Of a DNA stretch of 19,960 nt, positions 1 to 7,586 are shown in pieces. The stretch comes from DATKMP01 sp035541775 (lineage in GTDB: Bacteria > Bacteroidota > Ignavibacteria > UBA10030), in contig DATKMP010000133.1 in the NCBI GenBank assembly GCA_035541775.1, positions 1-19,960 of the forward strand, given 5' to 3'. The stretch's first letter is position 1. The number at the start of each line of letters is the position of its first letter. The notes below the pieces were generated by a model, which ran no database searches, was not told the DNA's origin, and saw only the letters and a program-made list of their open reading frames with translations. The translations under genes and the position numbers were made by a program.

Positions 1-199
1 CGGTTTCGCGATCAACGATGTCATTTAAGATATAGACGACGCTGGAAATAAAACAGAAAACTACAAATCCCGTTGCTGTCGTACGTAAATATGCCGGTTC
101 AAAAAAATGTTTTGAAAAGATGAGCGCCGCAAATAAAAAAATATTTTTCACCCATTGCGATGGGCGGAACATTCTTCCCCACTCGATGATTTTCTGCAC
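1..199 (-). CDS. UbiA-family prenyltransferase, N-terminal part (decaprenyl-phosphate phosphoribosyltransferase-like)
   Basis: This is the first 66 codons of a gene that runs off the left edge. The product begins VQKIIEWGRMFRPSQWVKN and continues into a hydrophobic stretch, then FCFISSVVYILNDIVDRET. RPxQWVKN followed by SSxVYxxNDxxDxE is the characteristic start of the UbiA subfamily that contains decaprenyl-phosphate phosphoribosyltransferase; NDxxD is the first half of the Mg-diphosphate-binding Asp motif. Family members are polytopic membrane enzymes moving a prenyl or prenyl-phosphate substrate. I chose the GTG at 199 because AGGAG lies 8 bases upstream (212-208); an in-frame ATG ten codons in is the alternative. 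It starts 20 bases after the mutL stop, so it is probably the last visible gene of the purF operon. The exact substrate cannot be told from this fragment. Confidence 0.75.
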   Translation of the reverse strand, partial: MQKIIEWGRMFRPSQWVKNIFLFAALIFSKHFFEPAYLRTTATGFVVFCFISSVVYILNDIVDRET

Positions 200-219
200 C
201 GTGCAATCTCCTTCGACGT

Positions 220-2073
220 TCAAGTTCTGCCAAAGCGTTTATCTAATTCTTCAAGCGGTATTCGCACCACAATCGGACGTCCGTGCGGACAGACATACGG
301 CATTTTTGTTAAAAATAAATGTTCGATGAGAACGACCATTTCTGTGGTATTCAATTTATCGCCGGCTTTGATCGCGGCTTTACACGCAAACGATTTGGCA
401 AGATTATCGCGCACATCGGAAATACCGGCATGTTCATTGTTGTTGTATTCGTCCAAAACATCTTGCAATATTTTCTTTTCGCCGCCGACGCGCACATCGG
501 CGGGAATTCCTTCAATCACGATGGTGTTTTTACCGAACAGCTTCAGATCGAATCCCAATTTTTCTAAATGCGGCTGCAATTCTTTCACTAAGGCATAATC
601 GCTGGCAGGCAGTTCTACGGTTTCAGGAAATAATAATTGCTGCGACGACGGCAAACTGTTTTCAAAATTTGCAACAACCCGTTCGTACAAAATCCGTTCG
701 TGTGCAACGTGTTGATCGACAATCATCAGTCCAGAGCGAATTTGCGAGACGATATATTTATTGTGCAATTGCCACACCGGCTTATTTTCTTGAGACGATT
801 CCTCCGGTTGGCGTTGGGCAAGAATGCGGCCCACGCTTGGTGGTGTTTGAAACTGCAACGACGAGGGCGCACCCGACAAGGACGAAAGCACTTCTTCTTT
901 TCCCAGAATGGGAGCCGATGTTGGGCGCAATTCTGTTGTATGAAAATCCTGAGGCAAGGGAAACACCGGAGCGCCTGCCGGCATCGTTCCTTCAATTTTT
1001 TCCCACGGCCTTCCTTCAAATCGTAATTTTGAATCGCCGGATGAAATTGCATTTCCATCCTGGATCGATATCAACGGCACAAGGTCATTCGCGGCAAGCG
1101 CTTTGCGGACGGCAGAAAGAACAAGTCTATAAATGTTCGAATCGTTTTCAAATTTTACTTCCATCTTTGTCGGGTGCACATTGACATCGACCTTGCTGGG
1201 ATCGATCGTGAGAAACAATAAAAAAAATGGGAATGAACCTTTTTCCAGTAAATGTTCATACGCTTGAAACACGGCATGGTTAATCATTTTGCTGAAGATA
1301 AATCGTCCGTTGAGAAACACATATTGTTCGGCGCGCGTCTTGCGGGCAAAATTCGGTTTCGCCAAAAATCCGTGCACGTGCATCAAATCGGTTCTTTCTT
1401 CAAACCGGATCAATCCTTCGCCCTGCGCTTTGCCAAACACATGGCTGATGCGTTGTTCGGTTTGTTCTTTTTTTACATCGATCAACGTGTCGTCGTCGCT
1501 GGCGTAAAACCATTCTACCTCGGGGTAGGCAACCGCCATCCGCACAACGACATCGGTGATATTTTTAAGTTCTGTCTGACGCGTTTTTAAAAAATTGCGG
1601 CGTGCCGGCGTATTATAAAATAAATTGCGAATCGTGATACTCGTGCCGCGTTCAAATGCCGTTTTCGATTTTTCTTTTACTTCATCGCCTTCGATGCGAA
1701 TCAAAGTGGCAAGCTCATCCGATTCTGTTTTTGTTTTCACTTCGACTTGCGAAACCGCCGAAATTGCGGCAAGGGCTTCACCGCGGAACCCCAGCGTTTT
1801 AATCGCTTCAAGATCGCTGGGTGATTTTATTTTACTCGTTGCATGCCGCCGGAACGCCAGCGACGCATCCATTTCCGACATGCCTTCGCCGTTATCCACC
1901 ACTTGAATCAACGCTTTGCCCGCATCGTTGACCAGTACCGCAATCCGCGTTGCGTGTGCATCCAACGCATTCTCAACCAGTTCTTTCACGACCGATGCCG
2001 GCCGCTGCACCACTTCGCCGGCAGCAATTTTATTTGCCAGCTCCGGAGATAATATGTGAATTTTGTTCGACAT
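220..2073 (-). CDS. mutL: DNA mismatch repair protein MutL (endonuclease type)
   Basis: MutL couples mismatch recognition by MutS to strand removal. The 617 residues match the usual length of bacterial MutL. The N-terminal GHKL ATPase is complete: ENALDA at 34-39, DNGEG at 60-64, GFRGEAL at 95-101. A variable proline/serine-rich linker follows, then the C-terminal dimerisation domain. That domain carries the metal-site motifs of endonuclease-type MutL: DQHVAHERILYE at about 453-464 (canonical DQHA-x2-E-x4-E with Ala changed to Val), ACK at 563, CPHGRP at 595-600 and a terminal FGR. So I infer a nicking MutL for a MutH-less organism. The ATG at 2073 has no clear Shine-Dalgarno. It follows ftsY by 66 bases without a visible terminator, so it is likely co-transcribed. 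Confidence 0.97.
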   Translation of the reverse strand: MSNKIHILSPELANKIAAGEVVQRPASVVKELVENALDAHATRIAVLVNDAGKALIQVVDNGEGMSEMDASLAFRRHATSKIKSPSDLEAIKTLGFRGEALAAISAVSQVEVKTKTESDELATLIRIEGDEVKEKSKTAFERGTSITIRNLFYNTPARRNFLKTRQTELKNITDVVVRMAVAYPEVEWFYASDDDTLIDVKKEQTEQRISHVFGKAQGEGLIRFEERTDLMHVHGFLAKPNFARKTRAEQYVFLNGRFIFSKMINHAVFQAYEHLLEKGSFPFFLLFLTIDPSKVDVNVHPTKMEVKFENDSNIYRLVLSAVRKALAANDLVPLISIQDGNAISSGDSKLRFEGRPWEKIEGTMPAGAPVFPLPQDFHTTELRPTSAPILGKEEVLSSLSGAPSSLQFQTPPSVGRILAQRQPEESSQENKPVWQLHNKYIVSQIRSGLMIVDQHVAHERILYERVVANFENSLPSSQQLLFPETVELPASDYALVKELQPHLEKLGFDLKLFGKNTIVIEGIPADVRVGGEKKILQDVLDEYNNNEHAGISDVRDNLAKSFACKAAIKAGDKLNTTEMVVLIEHLFLTKMPYVCPHGRPIVVRIPLEELDKRFGRT

Positions 2074-2139
2074 GATTATTGACTGCGTGTGTTCTTCAAC
2101 AATATAATGATTTTTGTTTCGGGAAAAGAGAACTGAACG

Positions 2140-3093
2140 CTACGGTTTGAATGCTGTTCCTTCGAACAGCGCATCCACGTACACTTTTCGATCAAACAAT
2201 TGTACATCGTCGATGTGTTCTCCTACGCCGACAAATTTTACCGGTACATTCAATTCGTGACTGATGGCAAGCACAATACCGCCCTTCGCTGTTCCATCCA
2301 ATTTTGTCAGTATCAATCCAGTAACATCGACCGCGGCAGAAAATTGTTTTACCTGTTGCAAACCGTTTTGCCCTGTGGTTGCATCGAGCGCTAACAAAAT
2401 TTCGTGCGGTGCGCCGGGCAATCGTTTGTCCATGACGCGTTTGATTTTTCTTAACTCTTGCATCAAATTGGATTTTGTATGCAAGCGTCCGGCGGTATCG
2501 ATAATCACGACATCGGCATGTTTTGCTATAGCAGAATTCAGCGCATCAAACGCGACCGCGGCGGGGTCTGCGCCATGCGCTTGTTGAATAATGTCAACGC
2601 CGGCACGCTTCGCCCAAATTTCCAACTGTTCATTCGCTGCAGCGCGAAAGGTATCTGCGGCACCGATGACCACATGGTGCCCCGCCAAACGATATTGATA
2701 CGCCATCTTGCCAATCGTTGTGGTCTTGCCAACGCCATTGACGCCGATGACCATCACCACATACGGACGTGTATCGATGGGCAGCTTGGATAACGATGGT
2801 TCAGTGCTGGTTTCGACATGAAGCACATCGGAAATTTCGCTTTTCAGTAATTCCAGCAGCTGGGCAGTCGATTCAAATTTTTCTTCTTTCACTCGCGTTC
2901 GCAAACCGTCGAGAATAACTCCCGCTGTTTCGACGCCGACATCGCTTGCAATCAGAATTTCCTCCAGCTGTTCCAACACGTCTTCGTCGATCCTGCTTTT
3001 CGTGGCAACAAGGTGCTGTACTTTCGCAACAAAGGAATCGCGCGTTTTCGCAAGGCCATTTTTAATTTTCGATATCGAGTCGAACAATCCCAT
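2140..3093 (-). CDS. ftsY: Signal recognition particle receptor FtsY
   Basis: FtsY is the membrane-associated GTPase that receives ribosome-SRP complexes and passes nascent membrane proteins to the translocon. The 317-residue product starts MGLFDSISKIKNGL, the usual start of the NG core, followed by the helical N domain and the GTPase domain. The G motifs are intact: GVNGVGKT at 117-124, DTFRAAA at 147-153, DTAGR at 199-203 and TKLD at 263-266. The long acidic A domain of E. coli FtsY is absent, as in many phyla, so membrane binding would rely on the N-terminal helix. The open frame reaches up to 3276, but those extra codons only shadow pgsA; the start at 3093 lies 5 bases after the pgsA stop, suggesting translational coupling. 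Confidence 0.97.
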   Translation of the reverse strand: MGLFDSISKIKNGLAKTRDSFVAKVQHLVATKSRIDEDVLEQLEEILIASDVGVETAGVILDGLRTRVKEEKFESTAQLLELLKSEISDVLHVETSTEPSLSKLPIDTRPYVVMVIGVNGVGKTTTIGKMAYQYRLAGHHVVIGAADTFRAAANEQLEIWAKRAGVDIIQQAHGADPAAVAFDALNSAIAKHADVVIIDTAGRLHTKSNLMQELRKIKRVMDKRLPGAPHEILLALDATTGQNGLQQVKQFSAAVDVTGLILTKLDGTAKGGIVLAISHELNVPVKFVGVGEHIDDVQLFDRKVYVDALFEGTAFKP

Positions 3094-3098
3094 CGTCG

Positions 3099-3647
3099 TT
3101 ATTTCCCAGCATTTCGTCCGATAAACAATCGCTGTGTATAACTGACCAAGGAGAAGGTCATCATCACGACACTTGCACCGACAGCAATCATTCGCAATCG
3201 TTCCAATGATTCGACGTGAATGGTGCTCAAGAAAAATACGAGCGCAATAAAGCTGACGGCAATTTTTCCCGGCCAATTGGATTGCGGGATAATTCCTTTT
3301 TGCTGTTTAATATATACTCCCCCCAGAAAGATCAATACATCACGCACAATCACAAATACAATAAACCACAACGGCACATCGCCCGTCCACACCATGAGCA
3401 GCGCATACAATCCGATGGCAATTTTGTCTGCAAGCGGGTCGATAAATTTTCCCAGTTCCGTCACCTCATGAAGTTTGCGCGCAAAATATCCGTCGAGAAA
3501 ATCTGTGGCAATAGCAAAGATGATCACCGCGGCAGCCCACCAACGGTGATGCGGAAAGTTCGCGATCAAACAATAACCGATCGGTATGATGAGAACAATA
3601 CGGCTCAAGCTGAGGATGTTGGAAACAGTAAAACGTTTTTCGGGCAT
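3099..3647 (-). CDS. pgsA: CDP-diacylglycerol--glycerol-3-phosphate 3-phosphatidyltransferase
   Basis: This enzyme makes phosphatidylglycerol phosphate from CDP-diacylglycerol and glycerol-3-phosphate, the committed step of acidic phospholipid synthesis, in the inner membrane. The 182-residue product has several hydrophobic segments and one perfect CDP-alcohol phosphatidyltransferase motif, D49-x2-DG-x2-AR-x8-G66-x3-D70-x3-D74. The N-terminal FTVSNILSLSR stretch fits PgsA rather than serine-transferring relatives, though substrate assignment rests on family resemblance. I use the ATG at 3647, whose A is shared with the purF TGA stop (TGATG); a GTG directly upstream at 3650 is equally possible and would overlap purF by 4 bases. 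It is tightly packed between purF and ftsY. Confidence 0.92.
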   Translation of the reverse strand: MPEKRFTVSNILSLSRIVLIIPIGYCLIANFPHHRWWAAAVIIFAIATDFLDGYFARKLHEVTELGKFIDPLADKIAIGLYALLMVWTGDVPLWFIVFVIVRDVLIFLGGVYIKQQKGIIPQSNWPGKIAVSFIALVFFLSTIHVESLERLRMIAVGASVVMMTFSLVSYTQRLFIGRNAGK

Positions 3648-5143
3648 CACTGTTCGTTTGCGTCTTTCGATGCTTCGCTATCGACCGGCACCGGATATTT
3701 TCCATCGAAGCATGCTGTACAATAATGACGCCCGCCCTCTTTCGGTGCTGCCTCAAGAAGTTTTTCAATAGAAAGATAGACTAAACTTTCGACGCCGAGT
3801 TCACGGCGCATCGCCTCGATGTCGCCTTGAAAGCGGTTGGCAATCAATTCTTCGTGGCTCGGAAAATCCATGCCGTAATGACAAGGAAATTTAATCGGTG
3901 GGCTCGAAACTCGAAAATGAACTTCTTTCGGTTGCGCTTCGCGAATTAATTTGATCAATTGTTTTGATGTTGTTCCGCGCACAATGGAATCATCCACGAC
4001 AATCACTTTACGGTCTTTTAAAACGCCTTTCACGGTATTGAATTTGGTTTTTACTTTCATTTCACGGCGCGTTTGTTGCGGTTGAATAAACGTTCTGCCC
4101 ACATAGTGATTGCGGATCAATCCCAATTCCAACTTGATATTGTACCCTTTTTTATTGCTTTCGGAAACATAACCAAGCGACGCGGTATTACTGGAGTCCG
4201 GCACATTGATGACAATCACTTTATCATCTTTCGATTCCGGTATGACCGGCGATTCATTCGCTAATAATTTCCCGAGTTTTCGGCGAACACGGTCCACATT
4301 CTCTCCGAAAACTTTGCTGTCGGGGCGAGAAAAATATATATACTCGAAGATACAATGATGCGATTGATTAGTTTTTTTGTCGAGCCAGAAAGATTTTACG
4401 GTGCTCGTTTGCAACACTTCATTGTCGATGAGAACAATTTCGCCCGGCGCGACATCCCGAAGATATTCTGCACCAATAATATCGAACGCGCATGTTTCCG
4501 ACGCGACAACGAATGCACCATCAAGTTTTCCAAGCGCCAGCGGACGAAAGCCGTGCGGATCACGTGCTGCAATCAAGCCGACATCTGTCAAGATAACAAA
4601 CGAGAATGCACCTTCGACGGTATTTAACGCTTCTTGAATTTGTCGAATCTGATCTTTGTGCTTGCTGCGTGCTGTGAGATGCAATAAAATTTCGCTGTCG
4701 GTCGTGGATTGAAAAATTGTTCCTTCTTCCTGCAAACGCTGACGCAGCACGCGATAGTTGGTGAGATTGCCATTGTGGCCAAGCGCAAGATTTCCACCTT
4801 TATAGTTCACCCAAAACGGCTGAATGTTGGTTTTGTTATCCGATGCACCGGTGGTTGAATAGCGATTATGCCCGATTGCTGCGGTGCCCTTCAGTTCATC
4901 CGATAAAATTTTATCGTCTTTAAAAACATCGGAAACTAATCCGATACTTTTGTGAATGTGGAAACGCCATTTTTTTTCTTCGGGCAACCATTCGCTGGAA
5001 ACAATGCCGGTTGCCTCTTGCCCGCGATGCTGCAACGCATGCAATCCGTAAAACGAAAGCAGGGAAGCTTCGGGGTGGCCATAAACTCCAAAAATTCCGC
5101 AATGGCAGCGCGGTTTTCCTTCGGCGTGTGCAAATTCTCTCAT
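3647..5143 (-). CDS. purF: Amidophosphoribosyltransferase
   Basis: PurF performs the first committed step of purine synthesis: glutamine-derived ammonia is transferred to PRPP to give 5-phosphoribosylamine. The 498 residues contain an N-terminal Ntn-hydrolase glutaminase and a C-terminal phosphoribosyltransferase domain. CGIFG at 15-19 supplies the nucleophile Cys15; the 14 residues before it look like the propeptide removed in Bacillus-type PurF. Four cysteines at 264, 421, 475 and 478 fall where Bacillus-type enzymes bind a 4Fe-4S cluster. The PRPP loop VIVVDDSIVRGTT is at about 380-392. It is the first gene of the run. A TTGTAA-N17-TAACTT pair sits so close to the ATG that the transcript would be nearly leaderless. 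Confidence 0.96.
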   Translation of the reverse strand: MREFAHAEGKPRCHCGIFGVYGHPEASLLSFYGLHALQHRGQEATGIVSSEWLPEEKKWRFHIHKSIGLVSDVFKDDKILSDELKGTAAIGHNRYSTTGASDNKTNIQPFWVNYKGGNLALGHNGNLTNYRVLRQRLQEEGTIFQSTTDSEILLHLTARSKHKDQIRQIQEALNTVEGAFSFVILTDVGLIAARDPHGFRPLALGKLDGAFVVASETCAFDIIGAEYLRDVAPGEIVLIDNEVLQTSTVKSFWLDKKTNQSHHCIFEYIYFSRPDSKVFGENVDRVRRKLGKLLANESPVIPESKDDKVIVINVPDSSNTASLGYVSESNKKGYNIKLELGLIRNHYVGRTFIQPQQTRREMKVKTKFNTVKGVLKDRKVIVVDDSIVRGTTSKQLIKLIREAQPKEVHFRVSSPPIKFPCHYGMDFPSHEELIANRFQGDIEAMRRELGVESLVYLSIEKLLEAAPKEGGRHYCTACFDGKYPVPVDSEASKDANEQ

Positions 5144-5152
5144 AGTGATAGT

Positions 5153-5181
5153 AAGTTACGAAAAAAAGTCCGCGGTTACAA
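5153..5181 (-). promoter_or_regulatory. Candidate purF promoter
   Basis: On the minus strand TTGTAA (5181-5176) is followed after 17 bases by TAACTT (5158-5153). This is the only reasonable pair between the upstream terminator (5199-5235) and the purF ATG at 5143. The expected transcription start is only a few bases before that ATG, which is odd and lowers confidence. Confidence 0.3.
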
Positions 5182-5193
5182 AATTTCCGAGAG

Positions 5194-5235
5194 AAAGTAA
5201 AAAAGGAGAAACTCTTTTTCAGAATTTCTCCTTTT
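5194..5235 (-). terminator. Rho-independent terminator after the DUF3332 gene
   Basis: A perfect 11-base-pair stem (arms 5201-5211 and 5225-5235, AAAAGGAGAAA against TTTCTCCTTTT) with a 13-base loop is read on the minus strand 19 bases after the DUF3332 stop. The lower arm runs into six T residues on the minus strand. It separates the DUF3332 gene from purF. Confidence 0.8.
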
Positions 5236-5254
5236 GATAAAGATCATGCGATGG

Positions 5255-5761
5255 TTATTTATTGATCGCTATCGCATCTACTTGAGTGCGGGAATAAGTT
5301 CGCAATATTTTGCCATCCTTGTCAACAATATTGATGGAACTATTTTCGCCGGGAACTGCATACGCAACAACATTCCCCTGATTATCTTTTGCTACTGTTT
5401 TGCCATTTTCTTGCGTCAAGGTTAAGAAGGTGGTTCCATAGCTTATCGTTACCGCTTTCTTTTCTACGTTGAATGCTACCGAAGCGCCGTCCTTGGTGGC
5501 AGTCGTCGATGAAATAGGATTGCTCCCTGTCCAAAATTCGATGCTGTTTAATACGATTGCATCGACCCCGACTGCAACGCTATACACGGGTACAATGTTC
5601 ATCACGAGGAATACCAATTCTTTTACCCATTTGCCTTCCATCGTGTCATTCCACTTATACACTTTGCTCGTTAAACCAAAAGATCCATAGCATCCAACCG
5701 ACATCAGCATCATCGATGTAAGCAGAAGGGCTATTACGAGTTGCACAAACAAGTTTTTCAT
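5255..5761 (-). CDS. DUF3332 family lipoprotein
   Basis: The 168-residue product has a lipoprotein signal: MKNLFVQ, a hydrophobic core and the lipobox SVGC with the acylated Cys24. Right after it comes YGSFGLTSKVYKWND and ELVFLVMNIVPVY, then a VDAIVLNSIEFWTGSNP block. I recognise this combination as the DUF3332 family, whose function is not established. The C-terminal third is rich in beta-type sequence (KKAVTISYGTTFLTL and following). The start at 5761 is well supported by AAGGAG six bases upstream. It has its own terminator downstream and so is probably monocistronic. A leader palindrome at 5800-5820 may matter for expression. Confidence 0.85.
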   Translation of the reverse strand: MKNLFVQLVIALLLTSMMLMSVGCYGSFGLTSKVYKWNDTMEGKWVKELVFLVMNIVPVYSVAVGVDAIVLNSIEFWTGSNPISSTTATKDGASVAFNVEKKAVTISYGTTFLTLTQENGKTVAKDNQGNVVAYAVPGENSSINIVDKDGKILRTYSRTQVDAIAINK

Positions 5762-5799
5762 AGATGACTCCTTTTATTTGGTGAATAATGAGTTTATCG

Positions 5800-5820
5800 G
5801 TATTTGCAGTCCACAAATAC
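5800..5820 (-). repeat. Interrupted palindrome in the DUF3332 leader
   Basis: GTATTTG and CAAATAC form a perfect 7-base inverted repeat separated by 7 bases, 39 bases upstream of the DUF3332 start. It could be an operator or an RNA hairpin; nothing in the sequence tells which. Confidence 0.45.
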
Positions 5821-5911
5821 TTTTCACAATCAAGGGAGAATATGCTGTTTTAATATTGAAAAATCAAACTCTGCCGTCTTCTCATTTTTCAAGAACTGCT
5901 ATCGGAAGAAT

Positions 5912-6670
5912 TTATTTCATCGCGAGACTATAATCGTCATAATGCTTCATCACTTCATCTACATAGGTCACCGTCTGCCGCCAATCACGAAAATAGCCGC
6001 TTGAAGGAACGCCCTCTTCCCAAATTTTTTTATGAAGCGTATAATATTTGCGGGAAAGGAACACTAAGGCCGTTCGAACCGATTCCCATTTTAATGGATT
6101 ATTCCCCATATACTCGGCAATTTTTTGGGCATCCAAAATTCTTCCCAGTCCGCAATTGTATGCTGCCAGCGCCAAACAGGTTTGATCTTTGGGCGATGCT
6201 TTTTCAAAAATTTTTTTCAGCGATTTTAGATGATAGATTCCTGCACGAAGATTATTTTTGGGGCTCGCTGCTTCATCGACATCAAGTTTTTCGGCCAATT
6301 CTAATTGCGTTAACGGCATCAATTGCATTAAGCCGTATGCGCCCTTATCGCTCATCGCATTATCATCAAATCGAGATTCCTGCCGCATCACGGAAAGCGT
6401 TAAAATCCAATCGACTCCGTACTGCTGGGAATATGCTCGCACTAATGGAGCAATGGAAGGATGGTGAACATGAAAATTCGATGAGGCAATCGTTTCGCCA
6501 GCATAGAGAACAGCGTTTTCCCTCGGATTTTCAGTACCGCCCGATTTTCTGCTCATAAATTCTGATGTCGAATAATCCGAACAACCTGCCAAACAAAAAA
6601 CCAACAAACCACTGCTAAGCATGATGGATAACGCTTTTTTGACCGCGAATATATTTTCCGCGCTCCTCAT
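5912..6670 (-). CDS. Lipoprotein lytic transglycosylase (SLT domain, MltF/Slt-like)
   Basis: Enzymes of this type cleave the MurNAc-GlcNAc bond of peptidoglycan to give 1,6-anhydro ends. The 252-residue product has a signal sequence ending in the lipobox LAGC (Cys30), a short linker, then an SLT domain from about 72. The catalytic glutamate is Glu98 in RQESRF; GLMQLMP (113-119) and AAYNCGLG (169-176) are the other signature motifs. The SLT sequence is close to the catalytic domain of MltF, but the solute-binding-like N-terminal domain of MltF is missing. The start at 6670 has GAGG just upstream. The leader carries a good promoter match at 6724-6754, and the gene appears to be transcribed alone. 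Confidence 0.92.
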   Translation of the reverse strand: MRSAENIFAVKKALSIMLSSGLLVFCLAGCSDYSTSEFMSRKSGGTENPRENAVLYAGETIASSNFHVHHPSIAPLVRAYSQQYGVDWILTLSVMRQESRFDDNAMSDKGAYGLMQLMPLTQLELAEKLDVDEAASPKNNLRAGIYHLKSLKKIFEKASPKDQTCLALAAYNCGLGRILDAQKIAEYMGNNPLKWESVRTALVFLSRKYYTLHKKIWEEGVPSSGYFRDWRQTVTYVDEVMKHYDDYSLAMK

Positions 6671-6723
6671 CTCACCTCAAAAACCGTTCAACATAACGCC
6701 CGAAAAATCGGCGAATTACTTTG

Positions 6724-6754
6724 CAAAATTAACAAAGAAACCAATAAGAAGCAA
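6724..6754 (-). promoter_or_regulatory. Promoter of the lytic transglycosylase gene (Bacteroidota-like)
   Basis: On the minus strand TTG (6754-6752) is followed after 20 bases by TAATTTTG (6731-6724), an exact match to the TAnnTTTG -7 element described for Bacteroidota sigma factors, with the expected TTG near -33. The predicted transcript would have a leader of roughly 45 bases. Confidence 0.55.
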
Positions 6755-6756
6755 TG

Positions 6757-6785
6757 AAAAAATGCTGTGCTATCATTCAAGCAGC
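6757..6785 (-). terminator. Weak candidate terminator after the YggU gene
   Basis: On the minus strand GCTG (6785-6782) and CAGC (6767-6764) can pair with some extra internal pairing, followed by six T residues (6762-6757). The stem is short, so it may be chance, but it sits correctly between the YggU stop and the next promoter. Confidence 0.3.
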
Positions 6786-6836
6786 TATTTTAGCTTAAAA
6801 TCGCCGATTATTGTTCTCAAAAATATTTCAAATAGG

Positions 6837-7055
6837 TTATAAAATTTCGAGAATCTTATTTCTGCCGCGAGTACCGACTGTCAGCACAACGGATGACTTC
6901 GGTTTTCCAAAATGTTCGGCAAGAACTTCGATCAATTTTGCGTTTGCCTTTCCATCCACCGCTGGGGCGGCAACACGCACAATGTAAGTGCCATTCGATT
7001 GAAGGAGCACTTCGTTTTTTTTAGCGTTGGGTTTGATGAATACTTTTATTTTCAT
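6837..7055 (-). CDS. DUF167 / YggU-family small protein
   Basis: A 72-residue protein starting MKIKVFIKPNAKKNEV and containing RVAAPAVDGKANAKLIEVLAEHFG and a SVVLTVGTRGRNKILEI end. These are the hallmarks of the DUF167 (UPF0235, YggU) family: the KPNAKK start and the DGKAN-turn leading into a helix. Its biochemical role is not firmly known. The open frame extends to a TTG at 7085 and another ATG at 7079, but homologous proteins usually begin at KxKVxxKPNAKK, so I choose the ATG at 7055. No Shine-Dalgarno is visible. It follows the rlpA-like gene by about 42 bases and is the likely last gene of the envelope run. Confidence 0.85.
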   Translation of the reverse strand: MKIKVFIKPNAKKNEVLLQSNGTYIVRVAAPAVDGKANAKLIEVLAEHFGKPKSSVVLTVGTRGRNKILEIL

Positions 7056-7097
7056 TTTTGATATAGAATCAAAAAGCATTGGCAAGGGTGCGCCGCA

Positions 7098-7586
7098 TTA
7101 ATTTCCTTTTCCCCATTCCAATACTTCCAATCGAACCCGTGCTGTTCCGGTACGAATCAGGTCTATTGCAAGTGCCGCGCCGCGAGAAAGATCGATCATT
7201 CGACCTTCTTTAAACGGCCCGCGGTCATTTACACGGACAATGACTGTTTTGGAATTTTCAAGATTGGTAACACGAATTTTTGTGCCGAAGGGAAACGTTC
7301 GATGCGCCGCTGTGAGAGAATTCATATCGAAATTTTCGCCGTTGGATGTTTGCTTGCCGTTAAAATCATCGGCATAGTACGAAGCAATACCTTCGAGCGT
7401 AAGCAATGGCTTATCCGAAGGCGACCGTTCAGACGGCAACGGCGTAGATTCATTTTCTTTGGAAGACGACTCCTTCTTTGAACTATCATTGCGTTCTGCA
7501 AATCGCGGCGTCGAAGCGCATCCAATGAAACCACACGCGATGATCATCCAGATCATCATGCCGATATGGTGCTTACAGAAGTTCAT
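7098..7586 (-). CDS. rlpA: RlpA-like lipoprotein (double-psi beta-barrel)
   Basis: RlpA proteins are outer-membrane lipoproteins, some of them lytic transglycosylases acting on denuded glycan at division sites. The 162-residue product has a signal sequence with lipobox FIGC (Cys23), a Ser/Glu/Lys-rich tether (about 30-65), and one RlpA domain from GIASYYADDFNGKQTSNGE to the end. His95 (TAAHRTFPFGT) and Asp121 (VNDRGPF) are 26 residues apart, the same spacing as the catalytic pair reported for Pseudomonas RlpA, so activity is plausible. There is no C-terminal SPOR domain, so septal targeting would have to differ. It overlaps the upstream manC-like gene by 14 bases, which points to coupled translation. 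Confidence 0.9.
   Translation of the reverse strand: MNFCKHHIGMMIWMIIACGFIGCASTPRFAERNDSSKKESSSKENESTPLPSERSPSDKPLLTLEGIASYYADDFNGKQTSNGENFDMNSLTAAHRTFPFGTKIRVTNLENSKTVIVRVNDRGPFKEGRMIDLSRGAALAIDLIRTGTARVRLEVLEWGKGN

Noticed and set aside
726..1058. Other-frame reading frames inside mutL, cstA and the propeller gene
   Set aside because: They are fully covered by genes with clear family motifs and show no domain signature of their own.
3094..3276. N-terminal extension of FtsY
   Set aside because: The extra 61 codons overlap pgsA in another frame and do not resemble an FtsY A domain; MGLFDSISKIKN at 3093 is the family start.
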